From NCBI GenBank assembly GCA_016928775.1, contig JAFGKD010000086.1, positions 1 to 64,000 of the forward strand: a DNA stretch of 64,000 nucleotides, in the 5' to 3' direction. A model generated the notes under the pieces. The model searched no databases. It was given only the letters and a program-made list of their open reading frames with translations, and had not been told where the DNA came from. This DNA is from Candidatus Zhuqueibacterota bacterium. GTDB lineage: Bacteria; Zhuqueibacterota; Zhuqueibacteria; Residuimicrobiales; Krinioviventaceae. Position numbers and translations under genes: made by a program. Positions within the stretch are counted from its first letter, which is position 1. The number at the start of each line of letters is the position of its first letter. Positions 53,139-60,976 of this stretch are shown here, in pieces.

Positions 53139-53580
53139 CTATCTCGCCAGAACGATTGTTTCAACGCGGTGTTCAGATAATAGCACAAGTTCGCGCTTTT
53201 CCTGCTCCAATCTGTTTTCTTTGGTGATTGGAAAGACAAAATAAGGAATGTCATACCGACTGGCAATCTTTTCCATATCAGGATGATTGGAGATGATGAG
53301 GGGTATCTCGATGCCGTTTCTCGAGAAAATTGAGTGACCAATACGCCTGGAATTCTCTGGCCAACGGCGCAAAAGCATCTGCCACTTTATGAACAGGGAT
53401 TGAAAAATTTTCCATGCTCCAGGCGATTCGAATGGAAAATTGTTGCGCTTCGGGATCAACATGTTCATCCAGCGTGAGAATATTACCGCCGCGTTCAAAA
53501 ATAAAATGCGCAATACGCGAGACCAGTCCCATACGATCAGGACAGGTCAATAACAGCACTGCCGTATAGTTTTCAGGCAT
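53139..53580 (-). pseudogene. broken formyltetrahydrofolate deformylase (purU) remnant
   Basis: The first frame (from the ATG at 53580, with AAGGAC upstream) encodes a convincing PurU N-terminal ACT domain: '[27 protein letters not shown]' and 'LDEHVDPEAQQFSIRIAW', up to '...FQAYWSLNF'. Homology then continues in a different frame with IEIPLIISNHPDMEKIASRYDIPYFVFPITKEN and '...VETIVLAR', followed by a stop at 53139. About 25-30 residues that normally lie between (the 'SK..HCLLDLL' segment) are missing, and the entire C-terminal catalytic half ('YMQ.L' onward) is absent. So there has been a deletion with frameshift plus truncation. It is probably non-functional, though a free ACT-domain peptide could be made. 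Confidence 0.85.
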
Positions 53581-53613
53581 ATTGTTGTCCTTTCAAATCA
53601 CAATGAAAAGCTA

Positions 53614-53642
53614 TTAATTTTATTTGAAATTTTCAAAATTAA
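53614..53642 (+). promoter_or_regulatory. palindromic operator-like site and promoter of the fumarase gene
   Basis: TTAATTTT (53614-53621) and AAAATTAA (53635-53642) form inverted arms around a centre that itself reads GAAATTTTC. A TTGAAA (53624-53629), 17 nt, GATTAT (53647-53652) promoter candidate overlaps it, so a dimeric repressor bound here would block the -35 element. Confidence 0.45.
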
Positions 53643-53679
53643 TGTCGATTATAACAAAAATATTCATACGGAGAGAACA

Positions 53680-55287
53680 ATGCTGCACTATGAATACAAG
53701 CCTCTCATTCAGCATGGAAAAGATAACACCACTTATCAGCTATTGACGAAAGACTTTATCAATATCAAATCTTGTGCCGGACATGATATGATCACCCTCG
53801 AACCCGAGGCGCTCAAACTCCTCGCCTACAACGCCTTTAGAGAAATCGCCTTTTTTTTGCGCCCGGCCCATCTAAAGCAGGTGCGTGCTATAGTCGATGA
53901 TCCCGAGGCATCGGATAACGACCGATTTGTCGCTAAAAGTTTGCTGCAAAACGCAGTGATTTCCGCTGCAATGGTGCTGCCCATGTGTCAGGATACCGGA
54001 ACAGCGACGGTCATCGGTTTTAAAGGGCAACATATCTGGACCAGTGCAAACGATGCCGCGCTTTTATCCGAAGGTATATATGATGTCTATCAAGATTTTA
54101 ATCTTCGTTATTCCCAGATTGCACCGCTCACCATGCTGGAAGAACAAAATACCCGGAACAATCTTCCGGCGGAGATCAACATCTATGCTGAACCCGGGGA
54201 GGAATACAAGTTCCTGTTCATCGCCAAAGGTGGTGGCTCGGCGAACAAGACGTTTTTGTTTCAGCAAAACAAATCTTTGCTCACCGAGGAAAATCTGGCT
54301 CTTTTTTTGAACGAAAAGATAAAGCACCTGGGCACGGCGGCTTGCCCCCCCTATCATATCGCCGTGGTGATTGGCGGCACATCCGCAGAAGAGACTTTAA
54401 AAACTGTCAAGTTGGCATCGGCAAAATATTATGATGATCTGCCCACCTCAGGGGATGCGCACGGTCGAGTCTTCCGTGATCCGCAGTGGGAGGAGCGCCT
54501 ATTGGAGATGGCGCGAAACAGCGATATAGGTGCGCAATTCGGCGGGAAATATTTAGCGCTGGATGTTCGCGTTTTTCGAATGCCGCGGCATGCCGCCAGT
54601 TGCCCGGTTGGAATCGGTGTTAGCTGTAACGCTGATCGAAATATTAAAGCAAAAATTACTCGGGATGGACTATTTCTCGAGCAATTGGAAAAAGAGCCGG
54701 TAAAGTATTTGATGTCACCTGACACCGGTAAAATGCCAAAGGTTGTTGACATCGATTTAAATCGACCAATGCGAGAGATATGTGCCGAGCTGTCAAAATA
54801 TCGAGTCAAGACACTGCTTGGCCTGACCGGAACGCTCATCGTCGCGCGTGACGCTGCGCATGCCAAACTGCGTGACATTCTGCGCAAGACCGGTGACTTG
54901 CCGGACTATTTCAAGAACCATCCCATCTATTATGCCGGTCCGGCGAAAACACCAATCAATATGCCATCGGGCAGTTTTGGCCCGACAACAGCTCAACGCA
55001 TGGATTCTTATATGGAAGAATTTATGCAGGTCGGCGGTTCGCTGATCACAATTGCCAAGGGGAATCGTGGCGCGTTAGTGACCAAAGCGTGCAAAAAGTA
55101 TGGGGGATTTTACCTCGGTTCGCTCGGCGGGCCCGCTGCTTTGTTGGCACAGGAAAATATCAAAAAGATTGAAATAATTGATTTTGCAGAGCTGGACATG
55201 GAAGCCGTACGGAAAATTACTGTGGTAAAGTTCCCGGCCGTCATCATATGCGATGACAAGGGCAATAATATCTACAGTGCAATCTAA
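53680..55287 (+). CDS. class I fumarate hydratase (iron-sulfur)
   Basis: A 535-residue single-chain class I fumarase interconverting fumarate and malate in the TCA cycle. The N-terminal alpha domain carries [12 protein letters not shown] (Cys103, a [4Fe-4S] ligand), '[12 protein letters not shown]', '[24 protein letters not shown]' and '[18 protein letters not shown]'. The C-terminal beta domain has '[23 protein letters not shown]' and '[30 protein letters not shown]'. The oxygen-labile cluster suggests low-oxygen life or protection. GGAGAG precedes the ATG. It is convergent with the citrate synthase gene. Confidence 0.95.
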   Translation: MLHYEYKPLIQHGKDNTTYQLLTKDFINIKSCAGHDMITLEPEALKLLAYNAFREIAFFLRPAHLKQVRAIVDDPEASDNDRFVAKSLLQNAVISAAMVLPMCQDTGTATVIGFKGQHIWTSANDAALLSEGIYDVYQDFNLRYSQIAPLTMLEEQNTRNNLPAEINIYAEPGEEYKFLFIAKGGGSANKTFLFQQNKSLLTEENLALFLNEKIKHLGTAACPPYHIAVVIGGTSAEETLKTVKLASAKYYDDLPTSGDAHGRVFRDPQWEERLLEMARNSDIGAQFGGKYLALDVRVFRMPRHAASCPVGIGVSCNADRNIKAKITRDGLFLEQLEKEPVKYLMSPDTGKMPKVVDIDLNRPMREICAELSKYRVKTLLGLTGTLIVARDAAHAKLRDILRKTGDLPDYFKNHPIYYAGPAKTPINMPSGSFGPTTAQRMDSYMEEFMQVGGSLITIAKGNRGALVTKACKKYGGFYLGSLGGPAALLAQENIKKIEIIDFAELDMEAVRKITVVKFPAVIICDDKGNNIYSAI

Positions 55288-55314
55288 AAAGGCGTCCTGT
55301 TTTGCGACGCCTTT
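55283..55314 (-). terminator. terminator after citrate synthase
   Basis: AAAGGCGTC (55288-55296) and GACGCCTTT (55306-55314) pair perfectly; on the minus strand TTTTTAGATT follows. It overlaps the gltA stop codon and starts within the fumarase stop, so it separates two convergent genes in very little space. Confidence 0.75.
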
Positions 55315-56638
55315 AGTCTCGCTCATCCATTGGAATAAAATCACGATGTGTATAGCCCATATAAAGCTGCCGTGGGCGATTGATCCGCTGGTTGTGGTCC
55401 AATAACTCTTTCCAATGTGCCATCCATCCCGGCATTCTACCAATGGCGAACAAAACAGTGAACATATTGAGCGGAATGCCAATGGCACGCAGCAAAATAC
55501 CACTGTAAAAATCGACGTTTGGATATAGCTTTCGTTCGATAAAATAGTCATCATTCAAAGCCTGTTCTTCAAGCTCTATCGCAATATCAAGCAATGGATC
55601 AGATTTATGAAGAATTTCAAATAATTTATCAACGTGTTTTTTCAAGATTCGCGCTCTGGGATCAAAATTTTTGTAGACGCGATGACCAAATCCCATTAAT
55701 CTAAAGGTACTCTTCTTGTCTTTGGCCAGGGCAATAATTTCAGCGGCGGATTTTCCTTCCTTGTGAATGCTTTGAAGCATATTGATGACCTCTCTATTGG
55801 CACCACCGTGCAACGGCCCCCACAAGGCACAAACACCGGCAGCAACCGAGCTAAAAAGATTCGCTCTCGAGCTGCCGACCATTCGTACTGTCGATGCCGA
55901 GCAGTTTTGCTCATGATCAGCGTGTACAATAAAAAATATATTCAGCGCCCGTTCCAGGACTGGATCAACCTGAAATTCTCGATAGGGTTGCGAAAACATC
56001 ATGTGCAAAAAGTTGGCACAATATTTTAGTTGGTGATTGGGATGAATGATGGGAAATCCTTGTGAACGCCGATAAGACATCGCCGCAATGGTACGAACCT
56101 TGGAGAGAATTTTCGCCGAGGCGGTCATAAAATTGTTCGCATCGAGTTCGGTATCAAGCAACTCCGGGTGGTGGCAAGCGGTTGCATTTAACATGGCGGA
56201 CAGTATGGCCATGGGAGGGGCACCATCAGGGAATCCATTAAAATGATGTTCGAGCGATGTATGCAGCGCAGTGTGTTCTTCCAATAAATGCGAAAATTCA
56301 TGATATTCGTCTTTCGTTGGTAACTTGCCAAACAGGATAAGGTATGCCACCTCGACAAAAGTAGAGTGTTCGGCAAGCCCCTCAATACTGTAACCCCGAA
56401 ACTTTAATATTCCTTTTTCACCGTCAACAAAGGTGATATCAGATACAGCGCTGCCGGTGTTTGCATAACCGGGATCAATGGTGATCAAGCCGGTTTTTTC
56501 GCGCAATTCGGTTATATCAATGCCCACTTCATTTTGCGTACCTTGATAAACATCAAGCGTTATGGATTTGTCGCGAAAAGTCAGGACGGCTTTATCGTCC
56601 AACTTTGCTTTTTGGAATCGTTCAACAGAAACGACCAT
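55313..56638 (-). CDS. gltA: citrate synthase
   Basis: A 441-residue enzyme condensing acetyl-CoA with oxaloacetate. The N-terminal small beta domain 'KSITLDVYQGTQNEVGIDI' and 'TFVDGEKGILKFRGYSIEGLAEHS' identify the GltA (type II-like) form. Active-site elements are present in HADHEQNCSASTVR, 'ALWGPLHGGANREV', MGFGHRVYKNFDPRA and 'FYSGILLRAIGIPLNMFTVLFAIGRMPGWMAHW'. The ATG has GGGAG about 10 nt upstream. A consensus promoter lies 290 nt upstream, giving an unusually long leader. Confidence 0.97.
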   Translation of the reverse strand: MVVSVERFQKAKLDDKAVLTFRDKSITLDVYQGTQNEVGIDITELREKTGLITIDPGYANTGSAVSDITFVDGEKGILKFRGYSIEGLAEHSTFVEVAYLILFGKLPTKDEYHEFSHLLEEHTALHTSLEHHFNGFPDGAPPMAILSAMLNATACHHPELLDTELDANNFMTASAKILSKVRTIAAMSYRRSQGFPIIHPNHQLKYCANFLHMMFSQPYREFQVDPVLERALNIFFIVHADHEQNCSASTVRMVGSSRANLFSSVAAGVCALWGPLHGGANREVINMLQSIHKEGKSAAEIIALAKDKKSTFRLMGFGHRVYKNFDPRARILKKHVDKLFEILHKSDPLLDIAIELEEQALNDDYFIERKLYPNVDFYSGILLRAIGIPLNMFTVLFAIGRMPGWMAHWKELLDHNQRINRPRQLYMGYTHRDFIPMDERD

Positions 56639-56955
56639 AGGCTTTTACTCCCTAATTAATGAATACCGTCATTTTTAAATATTGATGTCACTCTCCACCC
56701 GTGAATGATTTGCCTGTTCCTTTGTTTCGATATTTACTGCTTGATTTTATTTGGAATGTCCCCCAGATACAAAGAGGGAATATCAAGGAGAACAATTAAG
56801 CCGGTTCATAAAGTCATCCCGGGTCAGTAGCATACCTTTAATTATAATGCGCGATCTTGATACGGAAAATGTAATGAGCTCGAGAATCGAACAATTGGAT
56901 TTCCGCGTGACTTGGCTCACTACAACATATAAGCATAAATTACTATTTTTGTCAA
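56639..56955 (-). promoter_or_regulatory. gltA promoter and long 5' leader
   Basis: TTGACA (56950-56955) and TATATG (56926-56931; TGCTTATAT extended form) have an 18-nt spacer, a near-consensus promoter on the minus strand. A start near 56919 gives a leader of about 280 nt before gltA. A short frame of 16 codons (MLLTRDDFMNRLNCSP) lies within it, with AAAGG almost touching its ATG. I see no recognised riboswitch. The plus-strand frame across this region is not convincing as a gene. Confidence 0.6.
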
Positions 56956-57124
56956 GTCATTTTTTATATCAATGCAAAAACAAAACCACTCGCAGTCGCA
57001 CAGATTCCCCCCGGCAGGTGACAAAAAGACACGTTGGCTCGCCGTTGCGTATGAGCACTTATGGTCGTTCAAATCGGCTATAACGCTTCAAATGTCACGA
57101 GTATAAAATCGTTCCATTCACATC

Positions 57125-57147
57125 TGATCGTCCCCCCGGCACGATCA
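57125..57147 (-). repeat. hairpin after the small secreted protein gene
   Basis: TGATCGT (57125-57131) and ACGATCA (57141-57147) flank a GC-rich loop (CCCCCCGGC) just past the stop codon at 57153. No U-run follows, so it could be a Rho-type or mRNA-stabilising 3' end. Confidence 0.45.
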
Positions 57148-57152
57148 AACGT

Positions 57153-57659
57153 CTATTTTTCCTTTTCGACTTTGCCAAATACCATCGTAATATTCCTTTC
57201 GCCCCAATCCGAGGTGGACGAATGCTTGATGGTCAGCAATTTGCCATCTTCGCTCAGACTCCACTCCTCATCAAGGTCCATTGTGGATGGCTGACCGTCC
57301 CGTTCAAAGGTGATCTTTGAGGCAATTTTCAGGACATCGCCCGCTTCATTCCAATTCGCGGTGCTGACGCGGGGGGTTCCACCCCAAATTTCGGACTTGC
57401 ACTCTTTGCCATCAAGCGTCAGCTTTTCTTCACCGACAACTTCACCCTGATCCGGGGTTTCGAATGTTTTGGCAATGGTCATGTCATTCTCACTTTGTAT
57501 CACACTCATCTTTGTCTGGATAAACGCCCGACCCATTTCATCAAGTGTGCTCTTTTCTTCGCTAAATGACCAATCACCGGCAAAATTCACTTTTTCTCCG
57601 GCTGATAAACTCATGATCAGCGCCATGGTGATCAAAACGATAAAGAGTTGGTTGCGCAT
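57153..57659 (-). CDS. small secreted lipocalin-like hypothetical protein
   Basis: A 168-residue protein with a clear signal peptide (MRNQLFIVLITMALIMSLSAGE). The mature part is a run of alternating beta strands: 'NFAGDWSFSEEKSTLD', 'MTIAKTFETPDQGEVVGEEKLTLDGKECKSEIWGGTPRVSTANW', and 'GKLLTIKHSSTSDWGERNITMVFGKVEK'. This pattern resembles small periplasmic lipocalin/DUF-type domains that assess 'G.W....' beta barrels. No specific family is recognised. GGAGG sits 7 nt before the ATG. It stands alone between gltA and a repeat-bearing spacer. Confidence 0.75.
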   Translation of the reverse strand: MRNQLFIVLITMALIMSLSAGEKVNFAGDWSFSEEKSTLDEMGRAFIQTKMSVIQSENDMTIAKTFETPDQGEVVGEEKLTLDGKECKSEIWGGTPRVSTANWNEAGDVLKIASKITFERDGQPSTMDLDEEWSLSEDGKLLTIKHSSTSDWGERNITMVFGKVEKEK

Positions 57660-57754
57660 ATGCGGCCTCCTGTTATGTTAAAAGTAAAGGTGATACACAG
57701 CATATTTTGCCGTGCTGATTCGTGCTCGTATCTCATGTACAGATATTATCATTC

Positions 57755-57784
57755 ATTTTAATTCTTTTTGACCTACAGTCCCAA
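57755..57784 (-). promoter_or_regulatory. weak promoter candidate for the small secreted protein
   Basis: TTGGGA (57779-57784) and TAAAAT (57755-57760) with an 18-nt spacer on the minus strand, about 95 nt before the start codon. Confidence 0.4.
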
Positions 57785-57869
57785 AACTTTCTCGAAGCAA
57801 AGCCGAAAAATCAGTGCGCATCCGTACTACAAATCTGCAACATCGTGTTTTTTTAGCAAAGTTTTAAAA

Positions 57870-58021
57870 TTAACCACAGGACACTGAGGACACGGAGAAA
57901 TACATACAGCAAAACAGGTACTCAAAGTCATATGAAGTATTTTCTTCTCGCTCTATTCTTTTTTTCGAATTTAAACATACCTTCAATCATTCTTTGTGTT
58001 CTTTGTGTGCTCTATGGTTCA
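57870..58021. repeat. imperfect terminal-inverted-repeat element (about 150 bp)
   Basis: The left end (57870-57900, wording TTAACCACAGGACACTGAGG...) and the right end (57990-58021, wording ...GTGTGCTCTATGGTTCA) are degenerate inverted copies of about 31 nt. They share AACCA, AG, CAC and ACA blocks in register. The 89-nt centre is AT-rich with no frame. The 'ACCACAGG..CAC..AGGACAC.GAG' wording recalls a dispersed intergenic repeat seen in many unrelated genomes. It lies in the 407-nt gap between the small secreted protein and GH115 genes. Confidence 0.6.
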
Positions 58022-58066
58022 TGCTTTTTGGTTGCGGCCTGCGGCCGTGCCAAGTACATCAGTGGC

Positions 58067-60946
58067 TTATCTATTAGCTGAAACAGCAGGTTGCGCGACG
58101 TTGCTCTCAGGTGGGCCAAGATAACTTGCCTGCAGCCCGCCGGCATCGATGACAATTTTTTGTAGCACAATGCCGGGATCGATCATCCAGAATTTTAACA
58201 CATGCGCTCCCGCTTCAGCTATTACATGCTGCGAAACAGCTTTGATGATGTTGCAGCGTACGGCTTGTTCCCAATCCTGAAAAGCAAAGTTTTCGTGGAT
58301 ATTGATCGTTTTGGGCGGATTGTCATCGATCGAGACAGCAAACCGCAAGCCCTGGTTATTATGAAAATTGAGCGTCGGCGATACAAATAAATGCACGGTG
58401 ATGTCACCGCTGGAAAGCAAAAAGATATCATACTCCAAGCGCGGACAGACTTCGCCCGGAGTCTGGCTCGCCACTGTAACCGGCGAGGGAGTGATCGCTG
58501 ATCCGGTACGACCGAGATTCGGGATCAAACACCATCGCACCGGTGCGACATCAACTTTGCGCGAATAGTGTGTTGCTTCTATGGCGATATGACCGTTTCG
58601 TTCGATAAAACCGCGCATCATCGACTGCTTTTCCACCGACAACTTGTTGACACGCGCGTATACAACAACTTTTGTGTTTGCGCCGGAAATGGTCAATGGC
58701 ACATTAAATTCCCCGGGCGGGACTTTTTCCCAGTCCACACTCACCTCCACTCTCTCCTGGGTGCTAATGGTTCCTGTTGCCGGCAAGAGGTTGAGCCAGG
58801 ATTCTTGTGCGGTGACCGAATAATCGAACGGTTTACTGCCACGATTGTAAATCTCAATACAAAAAGATTGCTTATTCAGCGAATCAAACATTGGCAGCTC
58901 AGCCTTGCTGCTATCCCCTGGCCACCATTTTTCCGAACCTTCAATCGTCACGCCCAGCTCGGCTGTGTCAGGAAGATGTATATAGTCCACCCGCGGCACA
59001 ACATCTTTTGGCGGCTGCTGCCAATACGTATAGCTGATATGTGTCTGATCCATCATATGAAACCATTTGCCGCCAGAGAGCACATTATTGTAATAATGGG
59101 ATAGCGTCGAGTCTTTCTCAAAGAGCACTTGAGCTTTTTGCGCCAGATCGTTGGTGAGTCCTCGCCCCTGTTTGGCGTACAATCGATTTTTCGCCACAGT
59201 GAAATAGAGGTCATTCAAATTGGCACACGCTTTGACCGGATGTAGCACGAGCTGATAAAAAGCATCGCGCATGTCCGGTACCAGCTTCTCATAGATGGTT
59301 TCAGCTTGTTTGGTTAAATGATAATAATCCGAAACAACAGTCTCAAACTCTCGATAATAAATCAAACTATAGGTTTCGGACGACAGCAGCTCGGGTTTGC
59401 GACGGCTGTTAAACTTTGTATAGCCATTCAGCAGGGCGGCAATTTCGATGGCATAGGCCGAGCCAAATTGTTTTTCGGCCCACAGGCGCGTATACTCGGG
59501 CAACCGATCCGCCGGCCAGCTTTCCGGATTCCAGGCATAATCCAGGAAAAATTCGATCGGTAACTCCATGGGTTTGAGATCGCCGACATTCACCAGCCAG
59601 ATACGATCGACACCGTATGCATACGCCAGGTGCATCTGCTCCCATACGCGTTCAATCTGGTTGGTGTTGAGCCATTTATAATTACGCGGCCCGCCGACGT
59701 AATCGAAATGATAATAGATGCCGTAGCCGCCGGCGCGAGGTTTATCAGTTAGCAGCGGCAGCTTGCGCAGATTCCCCCAATTGTCGTCGCATAGCAGCAG
59801 CGTCACATCATCGGGGACGCGCATGCCTTTGTCGTAATAATCCTGCACTTCTTTGTAGAGCGCCCAGAGTTGCGGTATAGTGGTCACATCCTTGCCGGTG
59901 ACATCGGCAAGAATGTCTCGTTGATCTGCGACGATTCGTTCCAGCAGTGCAATATTGGTTTCTTCCGTCATCGCCATGTCACCATCGCCGCGCATGGCCA
60001 GGGTGACGATTGTTTCATAATCCCCCATTCTTTTTATGCCGTCTCGCCAAAATTGCCGCAAAGTGTCCGCGTTCGTCTCATAATTCCAGTCACCGGTTCC
60101 GCTGGCGCGCCATTCGGCGTGGGCGCGATTCATCGGCTCGTGGTGTGTTGTGCCCATGACGATGCCATATTCATCAGCCAACTCGGGATTTCGTGGATCA
60201 TCGCTATTAAAGCTCGCCCACCACATGGCCGGCCACAAATAATTTGCCTTGAGGCGAAGCATCAGCATAAAAAGCTTTTCATAAAATGGCGCGGTAAAAC
60301 CTCCATAATTGGCCACTGCCCAGCGACCGAGTGCCGGTTCTTCATCATTGAGAAAGATGCCGCGATACTTGACGGCCGGTTCTCCCGCTGTATGTCGACC
60401 CGGTAAAATATAAAGCTCGGACTGCTGACGGGCCGGAACATCAGCCCACCACGTCCAGGGGGAAACGCCAATGTGCGCCGACAAGTCGAACATACCGTAC
60501 AGCGTGCCGCGCTTGTTGCTGCCGGCGATGATCAAGGCTTTCTCCACACCTGGCATCGGCTGCTCAACCACTTGCAGCACAAACGTGTCCCAGCGTCCGG
60601 CAATACCCGCGACATTCAGCTTTTTCGCCCGGATAAGCTCGTTTATAAATGGGCTTTTGCCAATCGTGCCAATGAGAACAACATGTTTCGCCGGTGGAAT
60701 GCTGTCCAGGATAATTTCCGGTTCTCTTGCGGTCACCTGCTTGATATCCGCCTGGAGGTGCCTGGCAACTGTTTGCACGCCCGAGTAATCCTCAGCGGAA
60801 ACAACCAGTGGCGCCACACGATCCGATGTCGACAGCGGAAAACGCCCATCACTTGGGTGAGATGACACATAACTTCGCTGGTCCACAGCCCAAAGCGGTT
60901 GGATGACATACAACAAGAGAGAAAAAATTACGGCGTAGAACTTCAT
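58067..60946 (-). CDS. GH115-family xylan alpha-1,2-glucuronidase, secreted
   Basis: A 959-residue exported glycosidase with signal peptide (MKFYAVIFSLLLYVIQPLWA). The N-terminal domain (about 30-190) contains 'PLVVSAEDYSGVQTVARHLQADI' and 'IAGSNKRGTLYGMFDLSAHIGVSPWTWWADV'. The catalytic barrel (about 190-520) has KYRGIFLNDEEPALGRWA, 'RLKANYLWPAMWWASFN', 'MGTTHHEPMNRAHAEW' and 'MRGDGDMAM'. A helical and a C-terminal beta domain follow. These match GH115, which removes (4-O-methyl)glucuronic acid from xylan side chains. It has GAGG 8 nt before the ATG and lies 30 nt after the large CotH gene, so the two are co-transcribed. Unlike its neighbour it lacks a sorting domain. Confidence 0.93.
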   Translation of the reverse strand: MKFYAVIFSLLLYVIQPLWAVDQRSYVSSHPSDGRFPLSTSDRVAPLVVSAEDYSGVQTVARHLQADIKQVTAREPEIILDSIPPAKHVVLIGTIGKSPFINELIRAKKLNVAGIAGRWDTFVLQVVEQPMPGVEKALIIAGSNKRGTLYGMFDLSAHIGVSPWTWWADVPARQQSELYILPGRHTAGEPAVKYRGIFLNDEEPALGRWAVANYGGFTAPFYEKLFMLMLRLKANYLWPAMWWASFNSDDPRNPELADEYGIVMGTTHHEPMNRAHAEWRASGTGDWNYETNADTLRQFWRDGIKRMGDYETIVTLAMRGDGDMAMTEETNIALLERIVADQRDILADVTGKDVTTIPQLWALYKEVQDYYDKGMRVPDDVTLLLCDDNWGNLRKLPLLTDKPRAGGYGIYYHFDYVGGPRNYKWLNTNQIERVWEQMHLAYAYGVDRIWLVNVGDLKPMELPIEFFLDYAWNPESWPADRLPEYTRLWAEKQFGSAYAIEIAALLNGYTKFNSRRKPELLSSETYSLIYYREFETVVSDYYHLTKQAETIYEKLVPDMRDAFYQLVLHPVKACANLNDLYFTVAKNRLYAKQGRGLTNDLAQKAQVLFEKDSTLSHYYNNVLSGGKWFHMMDQTHISYTYWQQPPKDVVPRVDYIHLPDTAELGVTIEGSEKWWPGDSSKAELPMFDSLNKQSFCIEIYNRGSKPFDYSVTAQESWLNLLPATGTISTQERVEVSVDWEKVPPGEFNVPLTISGANTKVVVYARVNKLSVEKQSMMRGFIERNGHIAIEATHYSRKVDVAPVRWCLIPNLGRTGSAITPSPVTVASQTPGEVCPRLEYDIFLLSSGDITVHLFVSPTLNFHNNQGLRFAVSIDDNPPKTINIHENFAFQDWEQAVRCNIIKAVSQHVIAEAGAHVLKFWMIDPGIVLQKIVIDAGGLQASYLGPPESNVAQPAVSANR

Positions 60947-60976
60947 AAGGATAGCCTCATTTTAAAATTTGCATCA

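Noticed and set aside
56751-57083. 110-codon plus-strand frame in the gltA-secreted protein gap
   Set aside because: No ribosome site, no recognisable protein pattern, and it lies across the gltA promoter.
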